From: Halorubrum salinarum
Lineage (GTDB): Archaea; Halobacteriota; Halobacteria; Halobacteriales; Haloferacaceae
Reading direction: 5' to 3'
DNA: 64,000 nt
Assembly: GCF_013267195.1 (NCBI RefSeq)
Contig: NZ_CP053941.1
Coordinates: 992,001 to 1,056,000, forward strand
Shown here: positions 1 through 9,011 of the stretch, one piece after another
How the letters are laid out: each line of letters opens with the position of its first letter
How positions within the stretch are numbered: the first letter of the stretch is position 1
Notes under the pieces: generated by a model
Databases searched by the model: none
What the model saw: the letters and a program-made list of their open reading frames with translations, nothing else
Told to the model about the DNA's origin: nothing
Program-made: the position numbers and the translations under genes

Positions 1-380
1 GGGTGGAAGCGGATCTCGTCGAGGCCCGCCTCCGAGAGGCGACGCATGTTCTCGCGGCCGCCCGTGATCCCGGTGTAGAGGTGGGTGTGGTGGTCCTCGC
101 CGAACTCGTCTTTCAGGAGTTCGAGGTACCGGGTCGTCTTCGCCATCGCCTCCTGCGGCTCGCCGCCGGTGATCGAGGTGCCGAGCGCGCTCATGCGCTT
201 TGCCTCCTCGATCACGTCTTCGTCCGACTCGACTTTCCGCTCGTTGGCGTACACGTCGGTGACGTTCTTCCGGTTCTCTCCGAGGGGGCAGTAGAAGCAG
301 TCCCGCTGGTCGCAGTACCCGTAGACGAAAAGTACCATCTTCCCGCCCTTGGCGCACTGTTCACAGCCCTTGGAGATCAT
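1..380 (-). CDS. radical SAM protein, N-terminal part (runs off the window)
   Basis: The first 126 codons of a minus-strand gene are present; the rest lies before base 1. The start is the ATG at 378-380. Near residue 28 there is a cysteine cluster, CDQRDCFYC, followed by PLGENR, which fits a radical SAM 4Fe-4S site that cleaves S-adenosylmethionine. The spacing is CX4CX2C, not the usual CX3CX2C. An earlier C-x2-C (CEQC) lies at the N-terminus. A later SITGGEPQEAM segment matches the GGEP motif that binds the SAM amino group. The family assignment is firm; the substrate cannot be told from this fragment. Confidence 0.85.
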   Translation of the reverse strand, partial: MISKGCEQCAKGGKMVLFVYGYCDQRDCFYCPLGENRKNVTDVYANERKVESDEDVIEEAKRMSALGTSITGGEPQEAMAKTTRYLELLKDEFGEDHHTHLYTGITGGRENMRRLSEAGLDEIRFH

Positions 381-535
381 CTACCCCCCTCTACCGGCCG
401 CGACGTGAAAAAGCGTGCGAAGCGCGGAGTCGGGCGAGAGCGGTTGTCACGGCGGCGTGACGGGACGACCGAACGGGCGGCCGTCCGACCCGCCCGAACA
501 CAAAGTATGTACCCCCGCCGCCGTCAGTGACGGCC

Positions 536-1258
536 ATGAACCGAGACCCGACCGCCGAGCACGACGCCGAGAACAGCGACGCGAGCGACGCCGTCACCCG
601 TCGCCGGGCGCTCGCGGCGGGCGGGGCGGTCGGTCTCGCGAGCCTCGCCGGCTGTACCGCGTTCGAGGTCGCCACCGGCGAGGGGCCGGCGGAGTTCGCG
701 GCCGGCACGGCCACGGTCGCCGACGCCACGCTCTCGGAGAGCGGGTACGAGCTCAACGAGGTCTCGGAGGAGACCCTCTCCCGGGAGGTCGAGGCGGCCG
801 GGCAGACCCGCGAGGTCCGGGTGACGAACACGGTCGCCGAGTACGACAAGGCCGTCGAGCTGTTCGGCGAGCGCTACCAGGCCGCCGTCTTCGCCGCGGT
901 GACGACGCCGCAGATCGAGGTACTGGGCCGGGCGCTGAACCCGATCGCCGAGTTCAGCACCCGCGAGCGCGCCGAGCTCATCCTGAGCCGCTTCGAGGGC
1001 GTCGGGGACCTCGAACGCGGCTCGGAGTACTCGACCGAGGTCCTCGGCTCGGACGCCGGGGTCGTCGTGTACACGGCCGACGCGGAGATCGAGGGCACCG
1101 GCGTGACCACCGAGCTGGAGCTCCACATCGGCGAGCCGGTCGGCGTCGGGAGCGACTTCGTCCTCCCGCTCGCGGCGTACCCGGCCGCGTTCAGCGACGG
1201 CGAGAACGTCCGCCGGATGATGAACGGGATCGAACACGAGCCGAACGAGGAGAACTGA
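536..1258 (+). CDS. twin-arginine type lipoprotein, possibly the DUF6517 family
   Basis: The protein has 240 residues. An RRR-containing n-region (VTRRRALAAGG) is followed by a short hydrophobic stretch and a lipobox LAGC. This is the usual haloarchaeal Tat lipoprotein signal, so the mature protein should sit outside the cell, lipid-anchored. The rest is a soluble acidic domain with no catalytic motif I recognise; it resembles haloarchaeal DUF6517 proteins, which is recalled and not demonstrated. An in-frame GTG lies at 527, but the ATG at 536 is preferred because a TATA-like AAAGTATG sits about 30 nt before it, which suits a leaderless transcript. Confidence 0.75.
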   Translation: MNRDPTAEHDAENSDASDAVTRRRALAAGGAVGLASLAGCTAFEVATGEGPAEFAAGTATVADATLSESGYELNEVSEETLSREVEAAGQTREVRVTNTVAEYDKAVELFGERYQAAVFAAVTTPQIEVLGRALNPIAEFSTRERAELILSRFEGVGDLERGSEYSTEVLGSDAGVVVYTADAEIEGTGVTTELELHIGEPVGVGSDFVLPLAAYPAAFSDGENVRRMMNGIEHEPNEEN

Positions 1259-1401
1259 CGGACGCGGCGGCGCGGGGCGACGCGCACGAACGCGGCCGCG
1301 CGCGCAAACTCGGCCGCGCGGGCCGACGCGGTCGCCGGGTTCGACGGACCCGAGCGCTCCGAGCCGAAAACATATGCCGTCCCCCCGCGTAGCCTCGACC
1401 G

Positions 1402-2511
1402 ATGCTGCTCGTCCTCTGCGTCGACCTCGACGACGACCTCGGCCGCAAGACGGGGATCCCTACCCCCGTCATCGGCGACGAGGACGTCACGGAGGCCGCG
1501 GTCGCGCTCGCGACCGCCGACCCGGAGGACTCCGACGTGAACGTCCTCTTCCAGGGCGTCAACGTCCACGACGAGCTCGCCGCGGAGGGCGAGGCCGTCG
1601 AGGTCGCGGCCGTCACCGGCGTCGACGGCCCCGACGTGAAGGCGAATCGCGCGGTCGGTCAGGAGGTCGACCGCGTGCTCGCCGAGCTGTCGACCGGCGA
1701 GGAGGTGTCGGCGGTCGTGATCACCGACGGCGCCCAAGACGAGTCCGTCCTCCCCGTGATCCGGTCGCGGATGCCGATCGACGGGATGCGCCGCGTCGTC
1801 GTCCGCCAGGCGCAGGACCTCGAGTCGCTGTACTACACGATCAAGCAGGTCCTCGCGGACCCGGAGACCCGCGGGACGATCCTCATCCCGCTGGGCGTGC
1901 TCCTCCTCATCTACCCGCTCGTCGTCGTCGCGAACCTCTTCGACGTCGCCGGCGCGGCCGTGCTGGGGATCCTCTCGGGCGCCGTCGGCCTCTACTCGCT
2001 GTTCCGCGGGCTGGGGCTCGAAGAGAGCGTCGACGGCGCCGCTGAGAGCGTCCGCAACGTGCTGTACACCGGCCGCGTGACGCTCGTCACCTACGTCGTC
2101 GCGCTCGCGCTGATCGTCGTCGGCGGCGTTCAGGGGGTCGACACCGTCGACACGGTCCGGACCGCGCTGGGGAGCCCGCTCGCCGCCGGCACCGCCCTCG
2201 CGGCGTTCGTCCACGGGTTCGTCCAGTGGCTCGGCGTCGCGGGCGTCACCTCCAGCCTCGGCCAGATCACCGACGAGTACCTCGCCGGTCGGTTCCGGTG
2301 GCGCTACCTCAACGCGCCGTTCTACGTGGCCTCAATCGCCGTCGTGCTGTTCGCGGTCTCCGGGTTCTTCCTCCCGGACGCGCCGGGCGTGACGGCGCTC
2401 GGCCTCTCGGAGCTGGCGTTGGCGCTCGCGGCGGGGACGCTCATCGGCGTGTTGAGCACGCTCGCGTTCGCGGTCGCGGAGTCGCAGCTCCCGTCCGCGG
2501 AACCGGTGTGA
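1402..2511 (+). CDS. DUF373 family integral membrane protein
   Basis: The protein has 369 residues. The N-terminal 150 residues form a soluble alpha/beta region that opens with MLLVLCVDLDDDLGRKTGI and ends around the KQVLADPETRG segment. This layout is typical of the archaeal DUF373 family. The C-terminal 200 residues hold about six hydrophobic helices. Function is unknown in the family. A TATA-like AACATATG lies about 28 nt before the ATG, so the gene is probably leaderless and transcribed alone. It converges on the gene ending at 2539. Confidence 0.85.
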   Translation: MLLVLCVDLDDDLGRKTGIPTPVIGDEDVTEAAVALATADPEDSDVNVLFQGVNVHDELAAEGEAVEVAAVTGVDGPDVKANRAVGQEVDRVLAELSTGEEVSAVVITDGAQDESVLPVIRSRMPIDGMRRVVVRQAQDLESLYYTIKQVLADPETRGTILIPLGVLLLIYPLVVVANLFDVAGAAVLGILSGAVGLYSLFRGLGLEESVDGAAESVRNVLYTGRVTLVTYVVALALIVVGGVQGVDTVDTVRTALGSPLAAGTALAAFVHGFVQWLGVAGVTSSLGQITDEYLAGRFRWRYLNAPFYVASIAVVLFAVSGFFLPDAPGVTALGLSELALALAAGTLIGVLSTLAFAVAESQLPSAEPV

Positions 2512-2538
2512 GGCGGGGAGAAAACGGGCGTCCGTCGT

Positions 2539-3654
2539 CTACCGCGGCGTCCAGGCGTCGCACGCCTCCATGTCGTCCATCAGCTCGTCGTAGTGCGCGC
2601 AGTAGGGGCGCATCCCGTCTTCGGTCCGGACGTAGTCGAACTTCTCGCAGTTGCCGCAGTAGGCGTCGCCGGGGCCGTCGCGCGCGGCGGGGGAGCCGGG
2701 GGAAGGGGTCGACGGCGAGGCCGGTCCCTCCGGCCCCGGGCCGTCGAGCGGGGAGCTGATGTCGGTCTCGGCGCTGCCGCCGTCGCTCACGCCCGCCGAG
2801 CCGGGGCCGGGGGCGCCGCCCGTGCCCGACCGGCCCGACCCGGACGGTCCCGTGCCGTTCGACCGGTCGCCCGCGGCGGAGCGGTCGTTCGACCGACCGC
2901 CCGATCGGTCGGACGCCCCGGAGGCGACCGTCGCTCCCGATCCGTTGGTCGCACCCGATCCGTTCGTCGCTCCGGTGCCGGCCGCCGCGCCGGCGGGGTC
3001 TCGATCGGCCGGCCGGGACGCGCCGGGCGTCGGCCGGTTCGCGTCGTCGGGGCGGTTCGTCTGCGTCTCGACCTCGCCGTCGGGGGTGCCGCCGAGGAGG
3101 CCGACGCCGCCGGGGCCGCTCAGTTGGTCGCGGGGGACCTCGACCACCTTCGTCTCCCCCTTGTGGGTCACCTCCATCGAGACGGTGCCGCCGGGGTCGT
3201 TGCGGGTCTTGAAGTTGGCGACGCCGACGAACACGCTCCACAGCGTCGTCGCGGCGCCGAGGAAGTAGACGCCCGCGGTCGGGAGGGTGAGGTCGGTCAG
3301 CTCCGGGCGCGGCCCGCCGACCCACTGCTGGGGGTACGCGTGAGCGAACAGGGCCACGCCGAGACACATGACGGCCGCGCCGACGGCCGCCGCGGCGTAG
3401 GTGTTGCGGTCGGCCGGGAGGACGGCCATCACGCCGAGCAACACGAGCGGGACGCCGACGCCGCCGAGGATCCCGCCGACCTCCCTGGCGGTCCCGGACG
3501 AGAACCCCGACGGCATCGCCACCTCGGCCGCCACGAGGATCCCCGCGACGACGAGCAGCGCGCCCGCGACGAACGACCCCACACCGAGGTACAGCCGACG
3601 CGGGTCGACCCCGGAGCGCCCCCGTCCACCGTACGCCTCCGAGAGACTGGTCAT
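2539..3654 (-). CDS. haloarchaeal membrane protein with C-terminal Cys motif (DUF7139-like)
   Basis: The protein has 371 residues. Four hydrophobic helices occupy roughly residues 20-140. A VSMEVTHKGETKVVEVPRDQL segment follows. Next comes a long Gly/Ser/Asp/Thr/Pro-rich low-complexity linker (about residues 200-330), and then a C-terminal domain with CGNCEKFDY and YCAHYDELMDDMEAC, a likely metal-binding Cys set. The open frame extends upstream to 3756, but the ATG at 3652-3654 gives a clean N-terminus (MTSLSEAYGG). The DUF7139 label is recalled and tentative; no enzymatic function can be inferred. Confidence 0.7.
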   Translation of the reverse strand: MTSLSEAYGGRGRSGVDPRRLYLGVGSFVAGALLVVAGILVAAEVAMPSGFSSGTAREVGGILGGVGVPLVLLGVMAVLPADRNTYAAAAVGAAVMCLGVALFAHAYPQQWVGGPRPELTDLTLPTAGVYFLGAATTLWSVFVGVANFKTRNDPGGTVSMEVTHKGETKVVEVPRDQLSGPGGVGLLGGTPDGEVETQTNRPDDANRPTPGASRPADRDPAGAAAGTGATNGSGATNGSGATVASGASDRSGGRSNDRSAAGDRSNGTGPSGSGRSGTGGAPGPGSAGVSDGGSAETDISSPLDGPGPEGPASPSTPSPGSPAARDGPGDAYCGNCEKFDYVRTEDGMRPYCAHYDELMDDMEACDAWTPR

Positions 3655-3907
3655 GGGCGGGGTACGTCGTCCACCGTGAAAACAGTACGTCAGACGATCA
3701 CCCGCGGGGCGGGCGAGCGCGCGCCGTCCGACGGCGGCGACCGCTCGTGAACGCACCGCGCTGTCGGGCCAGCGGTCGGGCTCAAGCGTGGGCCGAGACG
3801 CGAAAGCCGGAGAGACGGCCGGCGTCGGCGACCGGAGGCGCGAGATGCGAGCGTCGCCACCGGATTTATGTCTTCCAGATGTGATTATTCGACAATTGGT
3901 AGCACAG

Positions 3908-5704
3908 ATGGAGCCGATAACCGACTCGATCCGCGTCCTGTACGTCGACGACGAGCCGGAGTTCGCAGAGATGGCTGCGACCTTTCTCGGACGCGAAGAC
4001 GACCGGTTCGACGTCGAGATCGTGTCGAGCGGGACCGAGGGGTCGGCCAGGCTGGCCGACGAGTCGTTCGACTGCGTGATCTCCGATTACGACATGCCGG
4101 GACAAAACGGGATCGAGTTCCTCGAGACCGTCCGCGACGACCACCCCGACCTCCCGTTCATCCTCCACACCGGCAAGGGGAGCGAGGAGGTCGCCAGCGA
4201 CGCGATCTCGGCCGGCGTCACCGACTACATTCAGAAGTCCGGAAGCGCCGATCAGTACGCGCTGCTCGCCAACCGGATCCTGAACGCCGTCGAGGCGCAC
4301 CGGTCGCGGCGCATCGCGGCGGAACGGACGCGGCGGTTGGAGACGCTCATCAGCAACCTGCCGGGGATGGTGTACCGGTGTCGGAACGAGCCGGGGTGGC
4401 CGATGGAGACCGTCAGGGGCGAAGTCGAGGACCTCACCGGGCACAGCGCCGGCGCGATCGAGGGCGACGACGGGGTCGTCTGGGGCGAGGACATCCTCCA
4501 CCCCGACGACAGAGAGGAGATGTGGGCGACCGTCCAGGCGGAGCTTTCCGCCGGCGACACCTTCGAGGTCACCTACCGCATCGTCACCGAGGACGGCGAG
4601 ACGAGGTGGATGTGGGAGCGCGGGCGAGGCGTGTACGCGGACGACGGCGAACTGGACGCCCTAAAGGGGTTCATCACCGACATCACCGAACGGAAACAGC
4701 GCGAGCAGGAGCTCGCGGAAAGCGAGTCCCGGTACCGGACGCTCGCGGAGAACTTCCCGAACGGCGGCGTCTTCTACGTCGACCGCGATTTTCGGTACCA
4801 GATCGTCTCCGGGAGCGGCTTCGACCCGCTCGACACCGATCCCGACGACATCGTGGGGCGCAGCGTCTCCGAGGTCGAGCGGTTCCCCGAGGAGCTTATC
4901 GAGACGATCGAGGCGGTCCACGAGGCGACGCTGGCCGGAGCGTCGGAGCGCGTCGAGGTGCCCTACGAGGACCGGGTGTTCGAGATACGGACGGCGCCGG
5001 TCCGCGAGGACGGCGACGTCGTCGCCGGGCTCCACATCGCGCGGGACATCACAGAGCGGCGGGAGCGCGAGGAGGAGCTCCAGCGACAGAACGAGCGCTT
5101 AGAGAAGTTCGCGAGGGTCGTCAGCCACGACCTCCGGAACCCGCTGAACGTGGTCGAGGGGCGGCTCGAACTGGCCCGGGCCGAGTGCGACAGCGACCAG
5201 CTCCTCGAGGCCGAGCAGGCGCTCGAACGCGGGCAGGCGCTCGTCGACGATCTGCTGTCGTTGGCGCGCGAGGGGAAGGTCGTCACCGAGACCGAGCCCG
5301 TCCCCCTGAAGGAGGTGGTCGAGGGGTGCTGGGCGGGCGTCGAGACCGGCGACGCGACGCTGAACGTCGACGCCGACCGAACGGTGGTGGCTGACCGAGG
5401 GCGGCTGAAACAGCTCCTCGAGAACCTGATCCGGAACGCCATCGACCACGTCGGTCCGGAGGTGACCGTCGAGGTCGGGCGCCTCGCGGACGGGTTCTAC
5501 GTCGCGGACGACGGCCCCGGGATCGCCGCGGCCGACCGGGAGGCGGTGTTCGAGTCGGCGTACTCGACGGTGCCGGACAACACCGGATTCGGGCTGGCGA
5601 TCGTCGGCGAGATCGCGGACGCGCACGGCTGGGACGTGACCGTCACCGAAAGCGCGGCCGGCGGCGCGCGGTTCGAGATCACCGGGGTCCGGTTCGCCGC
5701 GTAG
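3908..5704 (+). CDS. hybrid sensor: receiver - PAS - PAS - histidine kinase
   Basis: The protein has 598 residues from the ATG at 3908. Domain order: receiver (about 8-125, VLYVDDEPEF with phospho-acceptor Asp60 in ISDYDMPG and a conserved HTGKGSEE), PAS (about 140-270), PAS (about 280-390), then HisKA and HATPase. The H-box is FARVVSHDLRNPLN, the N-box LLENLIRNAIDH, and the G boxes DDGPGI and GFGLAI. No membrane segment is seen, so the protein is probably cytoplasmic. An open frame runs back to 3788, but the receiver begins only after residue 41 of that reading, and AT-rich TATA candidates at about 3867 and 3884 favour 3908. Input signal and output partner are unknown. Confidence 0.88.
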   Translation: MEPITDSIRVLYVDDEPEFAEMAATFLGREDDRFDVEIVSSGTEGSARLADESFDCVISDYDMPGQNGIEFLETVRDDHPDLPFILHTGKGSEEVASDAISAGVTDYIQKSGSADQYALLANRILNAVEAHRSRRIAAERTRRLETLISNLPGMVYRCRNEPGWPMETVRGEVEDLTGHSAGAIEGDDGVVWGEDILHPDDREEMWATVQAELSAGDTFEVTYRIVTEDGETRWMWERGRGVYADDGELDALKGFITDITERKQREQELAESESRYRTLAENFPNGGVFYVDRDFRYQIVSGSGFDPLDTDPDDIVGRSVSEVERFPEELIETIEAVHEATLAGASERVEVPYEDRVFEIRTAPVREDGDVVAGLHIARDITERREREEELQRQNERLEKFARVVSHDLRNPLNVVEGRLELARAECDSDQLLEAEQALERGQALVDDLLSLAREGKVVTETEPVPLKEVVEGCWAGVETGDATLNVDADRTVVADRGRLKQLLENLIRNAIDHVGPEVTVEVGRLADGFYVADDGPGIAAADREAVFESAYSTVPDNTGFGLAIVGEIADAHGWDVTVTESAAGGARFEITGVRFAA

Positions 5705-5720
5705 GCGCGGCGCGCGCCGC

Positions 5721-6782
5721 TCAGACCAGCGCGTCGACGTCGACGTAGTCGGCGAGTAGCTCCGCCATCCGGTCGACGGTACGGACGTCGCGCGTCCGGC
5801 CGCCGCGGACGACTTCCTCGGCGCGGTCGATGGCGGTGACCGTGTCGGTGTTCACGGCGAGGACGGGCCTGCCGGCGTCCGCGGCCTTGCCCAGCACCGC
5901 GCCCGAGGGGCGGTGACCGCCGGTCAAGACGAGACAGGCGACGCCGGAGGCGTCGAGCGCCGCGGTCTGGACGTCGGCGCGGTCGCCGCCGGTGATGACC
6001 GCGGCGTCGCGGGCGCGCCGGAAGTAGCGCAGCGCCTCGTCGCCGCCCATCGCGCCGACGAGGAAGCGCTCGACGAACGCGTCGGTGGGCGCGTCCGTGA
6101 GCAGTTCGGCGCCCAGCTCGTCGGCCAGCTCGCCGACGGTGACGCCGGCGAGCTCCTTCTCGTACGGCAGCGCGCCGAAGACGGTGATGCCCTTCGATTC
6201 GAGGAACGGGATCCCGTCCTGGTCGAGCGACTCGAAGGCGTCGTCGGACACCTTGTTGAACACGACGCCGGCGAGGCGGTCGCCGAACGCGTCGGCGGCC
6301 GCCAGCACCTCGTCGAGGTCGTTCGGCGAGTCGTAGTCGGCGACGAGCACCACCCGCGCGTCGAGCAGCTCCGCGACGTCGACGTCGGTGAGGTCGACGA
6401 CGCCGCCGGTCGTCCAGCTGCCGCCGCCCTCGACGAACACCTGGTCGTTGTCGGCGGCGATCCCGTCGTACTCCTCGCGGATCCGGTCGCGCAGGGCGTC
6501 GGGGTCCTCGGTGCCGCGGACCGCGCCCTCGACGAACGTCGGCGAGTAGACGACGGGCTCCATCTGGTGCATCTCGGCGTCCAAGCCGAGCACCTCGCGG
6601 GCGAGCATGGGGTCCTGATCGAGCGTCTTGCCGACGTTCGACTGGAGCCGCGTGCCCTTCGGTTTCATGTAGCCGACGCTGCGGTCGCGGTCGGCCGCGA
6701 GCCGCGCGAGGGCGACGGTGATCGCTGTCTTTCCGGCGCTGTCTCCGGTCGCGGTGACGAGTGTGGTGGGTGTGTCAGTCAT
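5721..6782 (-). CDS. phosphotransacetylase-family protein (BioD-like P-loop plus DRTGG domain)
   Basis: The protein has 353 residues. The N-terminal half resembles dethiobiotin synthetase/CobB-type P-loop NTPases (TATGDSAGKTAITVAL near residue 10, VFVEGGGSW near 115). The C-terminal half is a DRTGG-type domain (AVITGGDRADVQTAAL, CLVLTGGHRPSGAVL). This two-domain layout matches the N-terminal part of bacterial Pta; the acetyl-transferring domain itself is absent. The start codon overlaps the end of the ADP-forming acetyl-CoA synthetase gene by 8 nt, so the two are co-transcribed. A regulatory or accessory role in acetyl-CoA/acetate conversion is inferred from this pairing. Confidence 0.8.
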   Translation of the reverse strand: MTDTPTTLVTATGDSAGKTAITVALARLAADRDRSVGYMKPKGTRLQSNVGKTLDQDPMLAREVLGLDAEMHQMEPVVYSPTFVEGAVRGTEDPDALRDRIREEYDGIAADNDQVFVEGGGSWTTGGVVDLTDVDVAELLDARVVLVADYDSPNDLDEVLAAADAFGDRLAGVVFNKVSDDAFESLDQDGIPFLESKGITVFGALPYEKELAGVTVGELADELGAELLTDAPTDAFVERFLVGAMGGDEALRYFRRARDAAVITGGDRADVQTAALDASGVACLVLTGGHRPSGAVLGKAADAGRPVLAVNTDTVTAIDRAEEVVRGGRTRDVRTVDRMAELLADYVDVDALV

Positions 6783-8922
6783 CGGTGGGTGCCTCCGGGT
6801 CGGTGGCTTCGGGGTCGAGTGCCTCCGGGTCGACGGTGAGTCTCACGTCGACGGCGGCGGCGTTCGTGCCGCCGTCGTCGTCGGGCAGTGCGACGAGTGG
6901 GTTGATGTCGAGTTCGAGGATGGCCGGGAAGTCGGTGACCAGCTGCGAGAGCCGGCCGATCGTCTCGATCACGGCGTCGACGTCGACCGGGTCGCGGCCG
7001 CGGGCGCCCCGCAGCAGCGGCGCCGACTGGATCTCCTCGGTCATCTCGCGGGCCTCGGGCTCGGAGACGGGCGCGACGCGGAAGGTGGTGTCCTCCATCA
7101 CCTCCACGAAGATGCCGCCGAGCCCGAACATCAGCAGCGGGCCGAACTGCGGGTCGCGGTTCATGCCGACGATGGTCTCGACGCCGTCGTCTAAGTCGAC
7201 CATCTCCTGTACTTGGACGCCGAGGACGGTCGCGTCCGGCTGGTAGTTGCGGGCGCGGGTGACGAGGTCCTCGTAGGTGTCGGCCACGTCCGCGTCGGCG
7301 ACGCCGACGGCGACGCCGCCGATGTCGGACTTATGCAGGATGTCCGGCGAGACGATCTTCATCACCACGTCGCCGTCGACGCGCTCGGCGACCTCGCGGG
7401 CGCGCTCCGGCGAGTCGACGATCTCGCCGTCGGGCGTGGGGATGCCGTACGCGTCGAGGAGGTCCATCGCCTCGACGCCCAGGCGGTTGTCGTCGCGGTG
7501 GCGCACCGTGGCGAGGATCTCGCGGGCGCGCTCGCGGTCGACGTCGAACTCCATGGGCGGCGCGTACTCGCGGGCCTTGATGTCGCGGTAGCGCGCGAGC
7601 GTCGCGAGGCTGTCGATGGCGCGCGCGGGGTCGAAGTAGCAGGGGATCCCCTTCGCCTGGAGCTGCTGTTTGGGCTCGCGGGTCCGGTCGCCGCCCATCA
7701 GGCAGGCCGCGACGGGCGCGTCCATCTCCTCGCTGACGGCCTCGATCGCGTCCGCGAGGTCGCCGAAGTCGATCGTCGCCGTCGGCGCGGCCAACACGAG
7801 GGCGGCGCCGACGTTGTCGTCCTCGACGGTGATCTCCAGCGCCTCGCGGAACCGCTCGACGTCCGCGTCGCCGATCACGTCGACCGGGTTGTGGATGTTC
7901 GCCTCCTCGGGCATCGACGCCGCGAGCGCGTCGCTGGTCTCGCGGGTGAACGACGCCATGTCGAGGTCGGCGTCGCCCACCGCGTCGGTCGCCATCACGC
8001 CCGGGCCGCCGGCGTTGGTGACGACCGCGACGCTGTCGGTGTCGGGCAGCGGCTGGCTCCCGAGGATGCCCGCCGAGTCGAACAGCTCGTCGACCGACTC
8101 GGCGCGGATGACGCCCGCCTGGTCGAGGCCGGCCTCGTACGCCTTGTCGGAGCCGGCGAGGGTGCCGGTGTGCGAGGAGGCCGCCTGCGCGCCCGCGCTC
8201 GTCCGGCCGGACTTCACGGCGACGATGGGGGTGTCTTGGGTGGTCTCGCGGGCGGTCTCGATGAACTCGCGCCCGTCCTCGATCCCCTCCAGGTAGCCGA
8301 TGATCACGTCGGTCTCCTCGTCGTCTCCCCAGTGGTCGACGAAGTCCGTCTCGTCTAAGACCGCCTTGTTGCCGAGCGAGACCACGTCCTTGAACCCGAT
8401 CCCGTTGTCGTTGGCCCAGTCGAGGACCGCGGTGACGAACGCGCCGGACTGGCTCATGAAGGAGAGCCCGCCGGGGAGTGCGTTCTCGGGACCGAACGTC
8501 GCGTTCATCCCCGAGGGCGTCGACATGATCCCCAGGCTGTTGGGGCCGACGAGGTTCAGGTCGTACTCGTCGGCTAGCTCCGCGAGGCGACGCTCCCTCG
8601 CCGCTCCGTCCTCTCCCGTCTCGCCGAACCCGGCGGTGATCACGACGACGTTGCGGACCCCCGCCTCGCCGCACGCCTCGATGGCGTCCAAGACGATCGA
8701 GGGGGGCACGACGATCACGGCGACGTCGGCGTCCGCGTCGGCGACGTCGTCGACGCAGGGCGTGCCGAGCACCTCGTCGTAGTTCGGGTTGACGGGGACC
8801 GTGTCGCCGTCGAAGTCGTCGAGGAGATTCGACGTGACGGCGCGGCCGACGGCCCCCTCGCGGGTGGTGGCGCCGACGACGGCGACCCGGTCCGGGTCGA
8901 ACAGCTCGTTGAGCGTACCCAT
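6775..8922 (-). CDS. acetate--CoA ligase (ADP-forming), fused alpha-beta
   Basis: The protein has 715 residues. It converts acetyl-CoA + ADP + phosphate to acetate + ATP (energy-conserving direction in haloarchaea). The N-terminal CoA-binding domain starts MGTLNELFDPDRVAVVGAT. The succinyl-CoA-synthetase-like region holds SSHTGTLAGSDKAYE, the likely phospho-histidine loop. A C-terminal ATP-grasp domain contains VMKIVSPDILHKSDIGGV. A TTG three bases earlier (8925) is in frame, but the ATG at 8920-8922 with a CTTAAG box about 30 nt upstream is preferred. It is the first gene of a two-gene operon with the DRTGG protein. Confidence 0.93.
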   Translation of the reverse strand: MGTLNELFDPDRVAVVGATTREGAVGRAVTSNLLDDFDGDTVPVNPNYDEVLGTPCVDDVADADADVAVIVVPPSIVLDAIEACGEAGVRNVVVITAGFGETGEDGAARERRLAELADEYDLNLVGPNSLGIMSTPSGMNATFGPENALPGGLSFMSQSGAFVTAVLDWANDNGIGFKDVVSLGNKAVLDETDFVDHWGDDEETDVIIGYLEGIEDGREFIETARETTQDTPIVAVKSGRTSAGAQAASSHTGTLAGSDKAYEAGLDQAGVIRAESVDELFDSAGILGSQPLPDTDSVAVVTNAGGPGVMATDAVGDADLDMASFTRETSDALAASMPEEANIHNPVDVIGDADVERFREALEITVEDDNVGAALVLAAPTATIDFGDLADAIEAVSEEMDAPVAACLMGGDRTREPKQQLQAKGIPCYFDPARAIDSLATLARYRDIKAREYAPPMEFDVDRERAREILATVRHRDDNRLGVEAMDLLDAYGIPTPDGEIVDSPERAREVAERVDGDVVMKIVSPDILHKSDIGGVAVGVADADVADTYEDLVTRARNYQPDATVLGVQVQEMVDLDDGVETIVGMNRDPQFGPLLMFGLGGIFVEVMEDTTFRVAPVSEPEAREMTEEIQSAPLLRGARGRDPVDVDAVIETIGRLSQLVTDFPAILELDINPLVALPDDDGGTNAAAVDVRLTVDPEALDPEATDPEAPTDD

Positions 8923-9011
8923 CAACGCGGGAGTACGCGAAGCGCCGGCTTAAGATCGGTGGGAGGTTCTTCGAAATCGAATCCAACGGTGAACGATCGA
9001 TCGGGTTTCGG

